Source of the DNA: Propionibacteriaceae bacterium
GTDB lineage: Bacteria; Actinomycetota; Actinomycetes; Propionibacteriales; Propionibacteriaceae
Direction: 5' to 3'
DNA length: 7,253 nucleotides
Assembly: GCA_030544185.1 (NCBI GenBank)
Contig: JAUNRO010000161.1
Location: 1-7,253 of the forward strand
Part shown: positions 1-6,574 of the stretch, one piece after another
Position numbering within the stretch: position 1 is the stretch's first letter
Layout: every line of letters begins with the position of its first letter
Position numbers and translations under genes: made by a program
Notes under the pieces: generated by a model
What the model saw: the letters and a program-made list of their open reading frames with translations, nothing else
The model's database searches: none
What the model was told of the DNA's origin: nothing

Positions 1-2
1 TC

Positions 3-692
3 CTGGCCTATCTGCACGGCGGCGCCTGGATCACCGGCAGCATCGACACGTTCGACCGGCTCGGGCGCGAGCTGGCCCGCCGTTCGGGCTGGGCGGTGCT
101 GCTGGTCGACTATGCGAAAGCACCCGAACGCCCCTTCCCCGCCGGGCTCGAGGACGCCTGGGCCGCCTGGCAGTGGGCGGCCGAGCAGGCCGCCGCTGAA
201 CTCACCGACCTGGGCACCCCGCTCGCCGACGAGTCCGGGCTGGTCATCGCCGGCGATTCCTCCGGTGGCAACCTGGCGACGGTCGTGGCGCGGCGGGCCA
301 GGGATTCCGGCGTCCGCCTGGACGGGCAGGTGCTCATCTATCCAGTCACCGATTGCGATCTGGACCGGCCGAGTTATGACCCCGACAGCGCGGAGCGGCT
401 CGGGATGATCTGGGAGCTCTATTGCCCGCCGCAGCGGCGCACCGATCCGGATGTGTCGCCGCTGCGGGCGCCGTCGCTGGCGGGCCTGGCCCCGGCGCTG
501 ATCCTCAACGCCGAACGGGATCCGCTCAACTCAGAAATCGATGCCTACGCAGAGCGGCTCGCCGCCGAGGGGGTGCCCATCGCCCGGCACCGGATGCCCG
601 GCGTTGACCACGGCTGCCTCAGCTATTGGGACACCGTGCCGGCCGCAGACGCCGGGCTGCACGCGATCGTGGCCTGGCTCAATCGGCGCTGA
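3..692 (+). CDS. Alpha/beta hydrolase fold-3 esterase/lipase (5' end cut off by the window)
   Basis: This is a serine hydrolase of the hormone-sensitive-lipase-like family (alpha/beta hydrolase fold 3, Aes type), expected to cleave short acyl esters in the cytoplasm; the natural substrate is not evident. The frame is open from base 3 and 229 residues are visible. The oxyanion-hole motif HGGAW is at visible residues 5-9. The nucleophile elbow GDSSGGN gives Ser86. The acid is probably Asp173 in ERDPL, and the base His203 in GVDHG. All three catalytic residues are therefore present. Family members are usually about 300-320 residues, so roughly 80 N-terminal residues lie outside the window. A GTG at 96 is internal, because it falls after the HGGAW motif. 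The region between the family's usual D-x-PSY and SPL motifs looks short (RLGMIWELYCPPQRRTDPD). It is followed by the promoter of the next operon, so it probably ends its own transcription unit. Confidence 0.93.
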   Translation: MAYLHGGAWITGSIDTFDRLGRELARRSGWAVLLVDYAKAPERPFPAGLEDAWAAWQWAAEQAAAELTDLGTPLADESGLVIAGDSSGGNLATVVARRARDSGVRLDGQVLIYPVTDCDLDRPSYDPDSAERLGMIWELYCPPQRRTDPDVSPLRAPSLAGLAPALILNAERDPLNSEIDAYAERLAAEGVPIARHRMPGVDHGCLSYWDTVPAADAGLHAIVAWLNRR

Positions 693-695
693 GGC

Positions 696-723
696 TTGCG
701 ACCCGCTTTTGTGTTGCTACAAT
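696..723 (+). promoter_or_regulatory. Probable promoter of the membrane protein/GntR operon
   Basis: TTGCGA (696-701) matches the -35 consensus at four of six bases. After a 16-base spacer, TACAAT (718-723) matches the -10 consensus at five of six. A start of transcription near 730 would leave a leader of about 25 bases before the ATG at 755. The -10 box lies inside the palindrome at 711-737. Confidence 0.6.
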
Positions 724-737
724 CGTTGTATTGACAC
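711..737. promoter_or_regulatory. Palindromic operator, probably bound by the downstream YtrA-type GntR regulator
   Basis: Half-sites GTGT-N3-TACAA and TTGTA-N3-ACAC face each other around a 3-base centre (TCG); nine of the thirteen symmetric base pairs match. The site covers the -10 box and the likely transcription start, the usual geometry for repression. GntR proteins bind dyads with GT...AC ends, and YtrA-subfamily members are commonly autoregulated. That the regulator at 1681-2046 binds here is an inference from position and symmetry. Confidence 0.62.
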
Positions 738-742
738 GATGT

Positions 743-748
743 GAGGAG
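743..748 (+). promoter_or_regulatory. Ribosome binding site fixing the membrane-protein start
   Basis: GAGGAG lies six bases before the ATG at 755. It decides the start: the frame is open much further upstream, but that extension overlaps the esterase gene and reads through the promoter and operator. Confidence 0.8.
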
Positions 749-754
749 AACCAA

Positions 755-1681
755 ATGAGCCTTCCGATCTGGATCGCTCTCGCTATCGCGATCGTCCTGG
801 CCGCGGCACCGATCACGGGCGGCCATCGCACGAAGATCAATGAGAAGGAGCTGGCCAAGCTTCCTGCCAAATATGGCCTGCCCTTGCCACCACCGCTGCG
901 CGAGCGCGTGCTCTCGCGGGTGAACCCACGCGAACGCACCGCACTCCTTTGGGGCCTCGGCGGTATTGTCGCCGGCGCCCTGGCCGGGTTGCTCGTCCGG
1001 TTCGCGACTGCGTCCCAGGACAGCACCACCGGGGTGTTGGTCTTGTTCGGCGGAGCCGTCGGGATGTCCCTCGGCAGCTACCGCGGTGTCGTGCGCACCC
1101 AGCTCCCGATGTCGCCGGACGCTCCCCGGGTGGCCCGCTCCACAGAGACCAGCCTCGCCGACTACGTGACGCCGGCGGAGCGCTGGGCCGTCCGCCTGGT
1201 GCCTGGCGCGATGGTGCTCGCGATCGCGACCGTCTGGCTCGTGTGGGCCCAGGTCCCGGTGCGGCCGCCCGGGGGCCTGCTGGCGCCCCTGCTCGCGACG
1301 GCGATCGCCGCGATGATCCTTGCGGTGTGGGCGCTGCTGGCACATGCCCGGACGCGCCTCGTCGACCGGCCGCAGCAGGCTCACGATGATCTCGAGCTGG
1401 CGTGGGACGATGCGCTGCGCGGCGCCGCCATCCGGGACCTGCAGGACACCGCGATCAGCCTCGGCCTGCTGGGGACGTTCGGCCTGCTGGTGCTCGCCGG
1501 GTCCTGGGTGATTCCGCCCGAGGTCCGGGCCAACGCCGAGCAGCTCACGCTCAATCTCGGGCTCACCGCGCTCGTGGTCGGGGCGGTCTGCTGGATCGCA
1601 CTGCTCACCCCCTGGGGCATCGGCCGCTCGCGACGCAACCCCTCTCGGGCGCTGTGGCCAGACACCTTCCGGACCGCCTGA
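755..1681 (+). CDS. Seven-helix integral membrane protein of unknown function, paired with a YtrA-type regulator
   Basis: The 308-residue protein has about seven hydrophobic segments, at roughly residues 3-20, 64-83, 93-109, 146-165, 173-196, 233-252 and 268-285. The first may be a signal anchor. It is followed by a basic, proline-rich stretch (about 23-60) that contains PLPPP. A hydrophilic loop at about 199-230 carries RPQ and DDALR and is the most motif-like part of the protein; I think similar loops occur in other actinobacterial membrane proteins beside GntR genes, but I could not check this. There is no ATP-binding cassette, no obvious transporter signature and no catalytic motif. Its stop overlaps the ATG of the GntR gene, and the pair shares one promoter and operator, so its level is probably controlled by that regulator. 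A role in envelope stress or drug response is only a guess from other YtrA operons. Confidence 0.85.
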   Translation: MSLPIWIALAIAIVLAAAPITGGHRTKINEKELAKLPAKYGLPLPPPLRERVLSRVNPRERTALLWGLGGIVAGALAGLLVRFATASQDSTTGVLVLFGGAVGMSLGSYRGVVRTQLPMSPDAPRVARSTETSLADYVTPAERWAVRLVPGAMVLAIATVWLVWAQVPVRPPGGLLAPLLATAIAAMILAVWALLAHARTRLVDRPQQAHDDLELAWDDALRGAAIRDLQDTAISLGLLGTFGLLVLAGSWVIPPEVRANAEQLTLNLGLTALVVGAVCWIALLTPWGIGRSRRNPSRALWPDTFRTA

Positions 1682-2046
1682 TGCTCGTCGTCGATCCGCG
1701 GTCCACCACCCCGCCCTATGAACAGCTCCGGCTCCAGCTCGTCGCCCAGATCGGCCGCGGCGAGTTGGCCCCGGGCACTCGACTCCCCGCCGTCCGGCGC
1801 CTGGCCAGTGATCTCGGGATCGCGCCCAACACGGTCGCCCGCACCTATCGCGAGCTCGAGGCCGCCGGATTCGTCCGCACGGCCGGGCGCAACGGCACAA
1901 TCGTCACCCCGCCCGATGACGGTTCCGAGATCGCGCGCGAGGCTGCCAGCCTCGCTGCGGCGTACGCCCGGGGGATGCGGGCCCTCGGTCTCGGCCCCGA
2001 GGCGATGATCGCCTATCTGCACCGGGCGCTCGCCGGACCGGCCTGA
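1681..2046 (+). CDS. GntR-family transcriptional regulator, YtrA subfamily
   Basis: This 121-residue DNA-binding repressor consists almost entirely of the GntR winged helix-turn-helix (about residues 11-76), followed by a short helical tail (about 84-119). The lack of a large effector-binding domain is the mark of the YtrA subfamily. The opening (DPRSTTPPYEQL), the GTRLPAVRRLA stretch and the recognition region IAPNTVARTYRELEAAG are all typical. Translation probably starts at the ATG at 1681, whose A is the last base of the preceding stop codon, which suggests translational coupling; no strong ribosome binding site is seen. The frame is open upstream, but that extension runs antisense-like through the membrane gene and is not GntR-like. 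It most likely represses its own operon through the dyad at 711-737. YtrA operons often encode ABC transporters; here the only partner is the seven-helix protein. Confidence 0.93.
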   Translation: MLVVDPRSTTPPYEQLRLQLVAQIGRGELAPGTRLPAVRRLASDLGIAPNTVARTYRELEAAGFVRTAGRNGTIVTPPDDGSEIAREAASLAAAYARGMRALGLGPEAMIAYLHRALAGPA

Positions 2047-2050
2047 GGCT

Positions 2051-2074
2051 CCGGCGGCGGGTCAGACCAGCCGG
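2051..2074. terminator. Hairpin between convergent genes, possible weak terminator
   Basis: CCGGC (2051-2055) can pair with GCCGG (2070-2074), with an inner GGT/ACC stem (2060-2062 with 2066-2068) around a 3-base loop. It sits directly after the GntR stop and overlaps the last codons of the convergent gene. No T-run follows on either strand, so intrinsic termination is doubtful. Confidence 0.22.
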
Positions 2075-2493
2075 GGATATTCGATCTTGGGGCAGGTGTC
2101 CATGACGACCTGCAGCCCCGCGGCGCCGGCGCGCTCGGCGGCGGCCTCGTCGATCACCCCGAGCTGAAGCCAGACCATGCGGATGCCAAGGCGATCCTTC
2201 TGTTCGATCGCCTCGTCGACGACCGCCCCGACGAGCTCGGAGCGAACGAAGAGGTCCACCACATCGACCTGCGTCCCGTCCGGGATGTCGGCCAGCCGCG
2301 CATAGCCCTGGTTGCCCAGCACGGTCTCCGCCGCCGGATGGACGGGGATGATCGTGTGGCCGAGCGTGTCCGCCAGCCATTCGGCAATGCGATAGGCGGT
2401 GCGGGCGGTGTTGCTCGACAGCCCGACGACCGCCCACGTGCCGGGGGTGAACAGGGCGCGGCGGATCTGATCGGGTTCGTTGATGACAGTCAC
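2062..2493 (-). CDS. CoA-binding domain protein (YccU-like, CoA_binding_2 family)
   Basis: This small cytosolic protein has the Rossmann-type CoA-binding fold also found in succinyl-CoA synthetase alpha. From GTG 2493 it has 143 residues. Visible family marks are WAVVGLSSN (nucleotide-binding loop, residues 20-28), RTAYRIAEWL, IIPVHPAAETVLG, VDVVDLFVRSE, VWLQLGVI and the terminal MDTCPKIEYPRLV. The family has no established enzymatic role; E. coli YccU is the best-known relative. The frame can also start at GTG 2511, which adds MCETGA. I prefer 2493 because homologues have only about 10-15 residues before the first strand, but neither start has a strong ribosome binding site. The gene follows the FAD dehydrogenase by 9-27 bases on the same strand, so the two are probably one operon. 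Confidence 0.92.
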   Translation of the reverse strand: MTVINEPDQIRRALFTPGTWAVVGLSSNTARTAYRIAEWLADTLGHTIIPVHPAAETVLGNQGYARLADIPDGTQVDVVDLFVRSELVGAVVDEAIEQKDRLGIRMVWLQLGVIDEAAAERAGAAGLQVVMDTCPKIEYPRLV

Positions 2494-2520
2494 CGCGCCA
2501 GTCTCACACACGGGCTCAAG

Positions 2521-4170
<1,650 letters not shown>

Positions 4171-4256
4171 GGCTCCACTGTGTCACGCGGCGCCCAGCGG
4201 GTCCGCCGGATCGGATGATGCGGCGCGGGTGCACCGCGGAAAGGGCGATCGGCGGC

Positions 4257-4973
4257 TCACACGTCCCAGCCCAGGAACCAGGTCGCCAGGTCCAAGCGAC
4301 CGACCGCGGTCAGGGCCTGCTTGACCTCGTCGGTGACACCCAGGTTGCGGGCCAGTTCAACCGTCCGGAACTCGTGGCGATCGGTGAGCTCGGCGGCCAG
4401 GATGCGCAGATCGCGCGGGCCGAACTCTGACGTGCCGGCACGCAGCGCCAGGTGCACCAGTCGCCCCGGCTGGTCGAGCGTGTCAGCAGACCCGCGCGCA
4501 CAGGGCAGGGTCATCCGGTGGCGGTTCACCACGGCCCAGGCGGGGGCAGGCTTGATATTCACCGGACCGAAGGTCTTGTGCAGCACCACCGGCCACAGGC
4601 CGCTGCCCCGCCAGGCCACGACACCGGCCTCACGGGTGCGGGCATAGCCGAGGCTCGCCAGCGCGGCCTCTGCAGCGCGCCTCTCATTGGGTGCGACGAG
4701 CATCTCGAGATCCGCCGACGCGTGCGGATCAACGGCCTGGCCGGCCGCCTGAGGCAGGCCGTCCAGCATGATCGGGCGTACGCCGATGTCACGAAGGTGG
4801 CTGAAGACCCGCAGCGTCTCCCGTTCGCGGCGTAGTTCCAGCAGGCGCGAACCCGTGTTGTCGACATCGACGAAGCTGGGCGCTGCGGACCAGTTCGCGG
4901 AGTCCGGCGCCCACGGCGACGGAAGCGTGGTGACCGGGGCGTCCATCGGTGCGACCATCGACTGAGTGAACAT
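4257..4973 (-). CDS. Divergent nucleotidyltransferase-like protein (NTP_transf_5-like)
   Basis: The 238-residue protein resembles the uncharacterised nucleotidyltransferase family NTP_transf_5. Visible similarities in order are a helix with GVRPIMLDGL (residues 64-73, where the family usually has a LLKG-like turn), ASADLEMLVAPNERRAAEAALASLGY (residues 85-110, the family's acidic strand and helix), and LVHLALRAG...FGPRDLRILAAELTD (residues 172-198, the family's C-terminal helices). The usual metal-binding D-x-D appears here as Asp88-Leu-Glu90, and the Lys of LLKG is replaced by Asp71. Activity is therefore uncertain and it may be a pseudoenzyme. The first 40 residues are low in complexity, rich in Pro, Ser and Ala, and look disordered. 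ATG 4973 has AAAGGG six bases upstream; the ATGs at residues 6 and 10 have nothing better. It is preceded by an unusual 232-bp non-coding leader. No toxin-antitoxin or peptide-cluster partner is present. Confidence 0.7.
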   Translation of the reverse strand: MFTQSMVAPMDAPVTTLPSPWAPDSANWSAAPSFVDVDNTGSRLLELRRERETLRVFSHLRDIGVRPIMLDGLPQAAGQAVDPHASADLEMLVAPNERRAAEAALASLGYARTREAGVVAWRGSGLWPVVLHKTFGPVNIKPAPAWAVVNRHRMTLPCARGSADTLDQPGRLVHLALRAGTSEFGPRDLRILAAELTDRHEFRTVELARNLGVTDEVKQALTAVGRLDLATWFLGWDV

Positions 4974-4979
4974 CAGGCA

Positions 4980-4985
4980 CCCTTT
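4980..4985 (-). promoter_or_regulatory. Ribosome binding site of the nucleotidyltransferase-like gene
   Basis: On the minus strand this reads AAAGGG, six bases before the ATG at 4973. It favours that ATG over the two in-frame ATGs at residues 6 and 10. Confidence 0.65.
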
Positions 4986-4991
4986 CAGGAA

Positions 4992-5008
4992 AGTGACAAG
5001 TTCACACT
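4992..5008. promoter_or_regulatory. Operator-like dyad upstream of the nucleotidyltransferase-like gene
   Basis: A 17-bp dyad centred on base 5000: AGTG and CACT ends, AA/TT inner pairs, and mismatches between them (six of eight symmetric pairs match). A possible minus-strand -10 box, TAGTGT, at 5009-5004 overlaps one end; the best-spaced -35 is weak (TTCGAG at 5032-5027). If that promoter is used, transcription starts about 25 bases before the ATG, inside the dyad. Confidence 0.35.
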
Positions 5009-5068
5009 AGCCGGAAGATTCCTCTTCTCGAAAGCTAATTGCGCCGTTGCCCTAGAAAGTCGGGGCCT

Positions 5069-5111
5069 GTTTCTCATAACCAGGCGGTCAGGTCCGGCGT
5101 TTCTCTGACCA
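5069..5111. repeat. Imperfect direct repeat, 30-base period
   Basis: Two copies of GTTTCTC-(A)-T-R-ACCA, at 5069-5082 and 5099-5111, start exactly 30 bases apart and differ by one inserted A and one A/G change. Each copy spans the loop and 3' arm of one of two adjacent inverted repeats, so in minus-strand RNA both hairpin loops would show GAGAAA. This could be a pair of protein sites on nearly the same helix face or a duplicated RNA hairpin. Confidence 0.45.
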
Positions 5112-5205
5112 ACCTTAGGAAAGGAAGCGGGCCTTCAGGATTAGAGCCTGAGGAAAGCTCAATCTCTGCGAGTGCAAATTTCCCACAGATGCTGAACGTT
5201 TTCTA

Positions 5206-6453
5206 TTAAGCCTTCAGTCGGGCGAGAGCTTCGTCGATGTCGGCGCACAGGGTCGCATCACCGAGACGGGAGTCATCACCCACGACGAGCAACCGGTGGC
5301 CGGTTTCTGCGAGCCGGTCGGCGACTTGAGGCAACAGCTCCTGCGCGTGACTCACGAGGTGGTTCACCCGGGTCATATCGACGACCACGGCCGGCCGGTC
5401 CTGCGCTGCGGTGAGCACCGCCTGCAACGCTGCCTCGATGCCCAGGAACGCGAGGTCGCCCTGCAACTCGACGAGGCGGGCCTCCGGGGAGAGATCGACG
5501 ATCCGGCGGACCGTCGAGTGGTGCGGGCGGGGCACCCGCGCGAAGTGCAGATCGAAGTCGTGCGACAGCTGTTCACAGATCTCCGTGCCGCGCACGCTGT
5601 TGCCGTGCTGGTCCAGCGGCGGCCCGAACGTCCCGATGCCGAGCTGGCCGGCCGCGGCCGCAACGATGCCGCCGCCGACGCCTGACTTGGCGGGCAGGCC
5701 GACGCGGATCATCCATTCGCCGGCATCGTCATACATTCCACAGGTGGCCATGACCGAGAGCACGCGCTCGGCGATCGCCTCCGGGATCACGCGCTCCCCC
5801 GTCACCGGCTGCACGCCCCGGTTGGCCAGGGTCGCGCCCATCACCGCGAGGTCGGTGGCGGTGACGAGCACCGCGCACTGTCGGACGTAGGTGTCCAGCG
5901 CCTCCTCGGGATCGCCCTCGATGACGCCCGCCGAGGTGAGCAGCCAGGCGAGCGCCCGGTTGCGCGCCGCGCCTTCTCCCTCGGCGCGATAGACCTCCTC
6001 ATCGACGGCCAGCGACCGGCCCGCGAGACGCTCGAAGAAGTCCAGCACTCTTCGGAATCGGTCGCCGTCGACACACCAACACGTCGCGATCGCGCCGATG
6101 TTCACCAGCGGGTTGGCGGGCCGCCCGGGCTCCCCGTCGAGGGAGATTTCGTTGAACGCCTCCCCCGACGGCTCGACGTTGATCTTGCGGTCGACCCACT
6201 GGGTCCCGCGGTCGCTCAGCGCCAGCGCATAGGTGAAGGCCTTGGCGATCGACTGGATGGCGAAGGGTTGATCGGCGTCCCCCGCCGCATAGACGTGGCC
6301 GTCCACGGTGCAGATCGCGGCGCCGCAGCCCGCCGACTCCCCCGGGCCGATCTCGTTGGACTCGCCATCGGCGAGCTTCCGGGCTTTTTCGACCACGCGA
6401 TTCAGGTGGTTGACGATTGGTTTCCGTGCCGCTGTCAGCTCAGGCGTGGCCAT
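5206..6453 (-). CDS. glsA: Glutaminase with C-terminal STAS domain
   Basis: This cytosolic enzyme hydrolyses glutamine to glutamate and ammonia; it is a serine-dependent, beta-lactamase-like glutaminase. The 415-residue protein has the glutaminase domain at about residues 20-310 and a STAS domain at about 318-415. The S-x-x-K catalytic pair is Ser68/Lys71 (AIQSIAK; the family usually reads SISK). Other marks are EPSGEAFNEI (94-103), NPLVNIGAIAT (114-124), ARNRALAWLL, RQCAVLVTATDLAVMGATLANRG, TCGMYDDAGEW, GLPAKSGVGGGI (252-263) and PPLDQHGNSVRG. STAS domains bind nucleotides or partner proteins; here one may regulate activity or assembly. At its usual phosphosite the domain reads VNHLVSHAQ: Ser368 is kept, but the neighbouring Asp is not. 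ATG 6453 has AAGGTGG upstream. No glutamine transporter or synthetase lies beside it, and no cyclic-nucleotide-binding domain is attached. Confidence 0.94.
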   Translation of the reverse strand: MATPELTAARKPIVNHLNRVVEKARKLADGESNEIGPGESAGCGAAICTVDGHVYAAGDADQPFAIQSIAKAFTYALALSDRGTQWVDRKINVEPSGEAFNEISLDGEPGRPANPLVNIGAIATCWCVDGDRFRRVLDFFERLAGRSLAVDEEVYRAEGEGAARNRALAWLLTSAGVIEGDPEEALDTYVRQCAVLVTATDLAVMGATLANRGVQPVTGERVIPEAIAERVLSVMATCGMYDDAGEWMIRVGLPAKSGVGGGIVAAAAGQLGIGTFGPPLDQHGNSVRGTEICEQLSHDFDLHFARVPRPHHSTVRRIVDLSPEARLVELQGDLAFLGIEAALQAVLTAAQDRPAVVVDMTRVNHLVSHAQELLPQVADRLAETGHRLLVVGDDSRLGDATLCADIDEALARLKA

Positions 6454-6504
6454 GGCGCCACCTTGCCATATCGACTTGGCGTCAGGATCAGGATCCTGTT
6501 GGCC

Positions 6505-6522
6505 TCCCGGCTGGGCCCGGGA
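6505..6522. repeat. GC-rich inverted repeat in the divergent intergenic region
   Basis: TCCCGG (6505-6510) is complementary to CCGGGA (6517-6522) across a 6-base spacer. A 10-base perfect palindrome, CAGGATCCTG, lies nearby at 6489-6498. Both sit between the divergent glutaminase and FMN-reductase genes, where regulator sites would be expected. No promoter with good spacing could be assigned to either gene. Confidence 0.3.
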
Positions 6523-6533
6523 AGTATCGTTGC

Positions 6534-6558
6534 TGCGTCAACTATCTGCTGCGACGCA
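6534..6558. promoter_or_regulatory. Inverted repeat just upstream of the FMN-reductase ribosome binding site
   Basis: TGCGTC (6534-6539) is complementary to GACGCA (6553-6558) with a 13-base spacer, and TGCTGCG is directly repeated at 6531 and 6547. It ends two bases before the AGGAGG at 6561. It could be an operator or a leader hairpin that affects translation. Confidence 0.35.
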
Positions 6559-6560
6559 TC

Positions 6561-6566
6561 AGGAGG
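6561..6566 (+). promoter_or_regulatory. Strong ribosome binding site of the FMN-reductase gene
   Basis: AGGAGG lies eight bases before the ATG at 6575. It decides the start, because the frame is open back to about 6308 through the oppositely oriented glutaminase gene. Confidence 0.85.
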
Positions 6567-6574
6567 ATCGCGTT

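Larger units (their letters stand above)
4974..5205. other. Lower-GC non-coding region with inverted and direct repeats
   Basis: No credible gene lies here. By hand count the stretch is about 50% G+C, clearly below its neighbours. Inverted repeats are GCCTG/CAGGC (5065-5069 with 5081-5085), immediately followed by GGTCAG/CTGACC (5086-5091 with 5105-5110), then CCTT/AAGG (5113-5116 with 5121-5124), and GATT(A)GAGC/GCTCAATC (5139-5147 with 5157-5164, one bulged base). AGGAAAG occurs three times (4987, 5117, 5151). On the minus strand this is the upstream region or leader of the nucleotidyltransferase-like gene and the downstream region of the glutaminase. It could be a regulatory region, a structured leader RNA, or the relic of a lost gene. 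I do not recognise a known riboswitch in it. Confidence 0.5.

Noticed and set aside
626..754. N-terminal extension of the membrane protein
   Set aside because: The frame is open, but the extension overlaps the esterase's end and reads through the promoter and operator; ATG 755 has a clear ribosome binding site.
623..1900. A 425-codon open frame on the minus strand
   Set aside because: It is antisense to the membrane-protein/GntR operon, very rich in Arg and Gly with no motifs, and would run across the operon's promoter and operator.
4224..4238. Hairpin CGCGG/CCGCG downstream of the nucleotidyltransferase-like gene
   Set aside because: Only five base pairs and no T-run on the minus strand; expected by chance in sequence this GC-rich.
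4974..5205. Known riboswitch or T-box leader
   Set aside because: I looked for T-box, TPP, FMN, cobalamin, GEMM and ydaO-type core motifs on both strands and saw none that fit, although structure is present.
5189..5209. Tiny plus-strand frame (MLNVFY)
   Set aside because: Only six codons and no ribosome binding site; nothing supports translation.
6308..6574. N-terminal extension of the FMN reductase
   Set aside because: It overlaps the divergent glutaminase, and the family begins directly with the strand found at MKIGIV; AGGAGG precedes ATG 6575.
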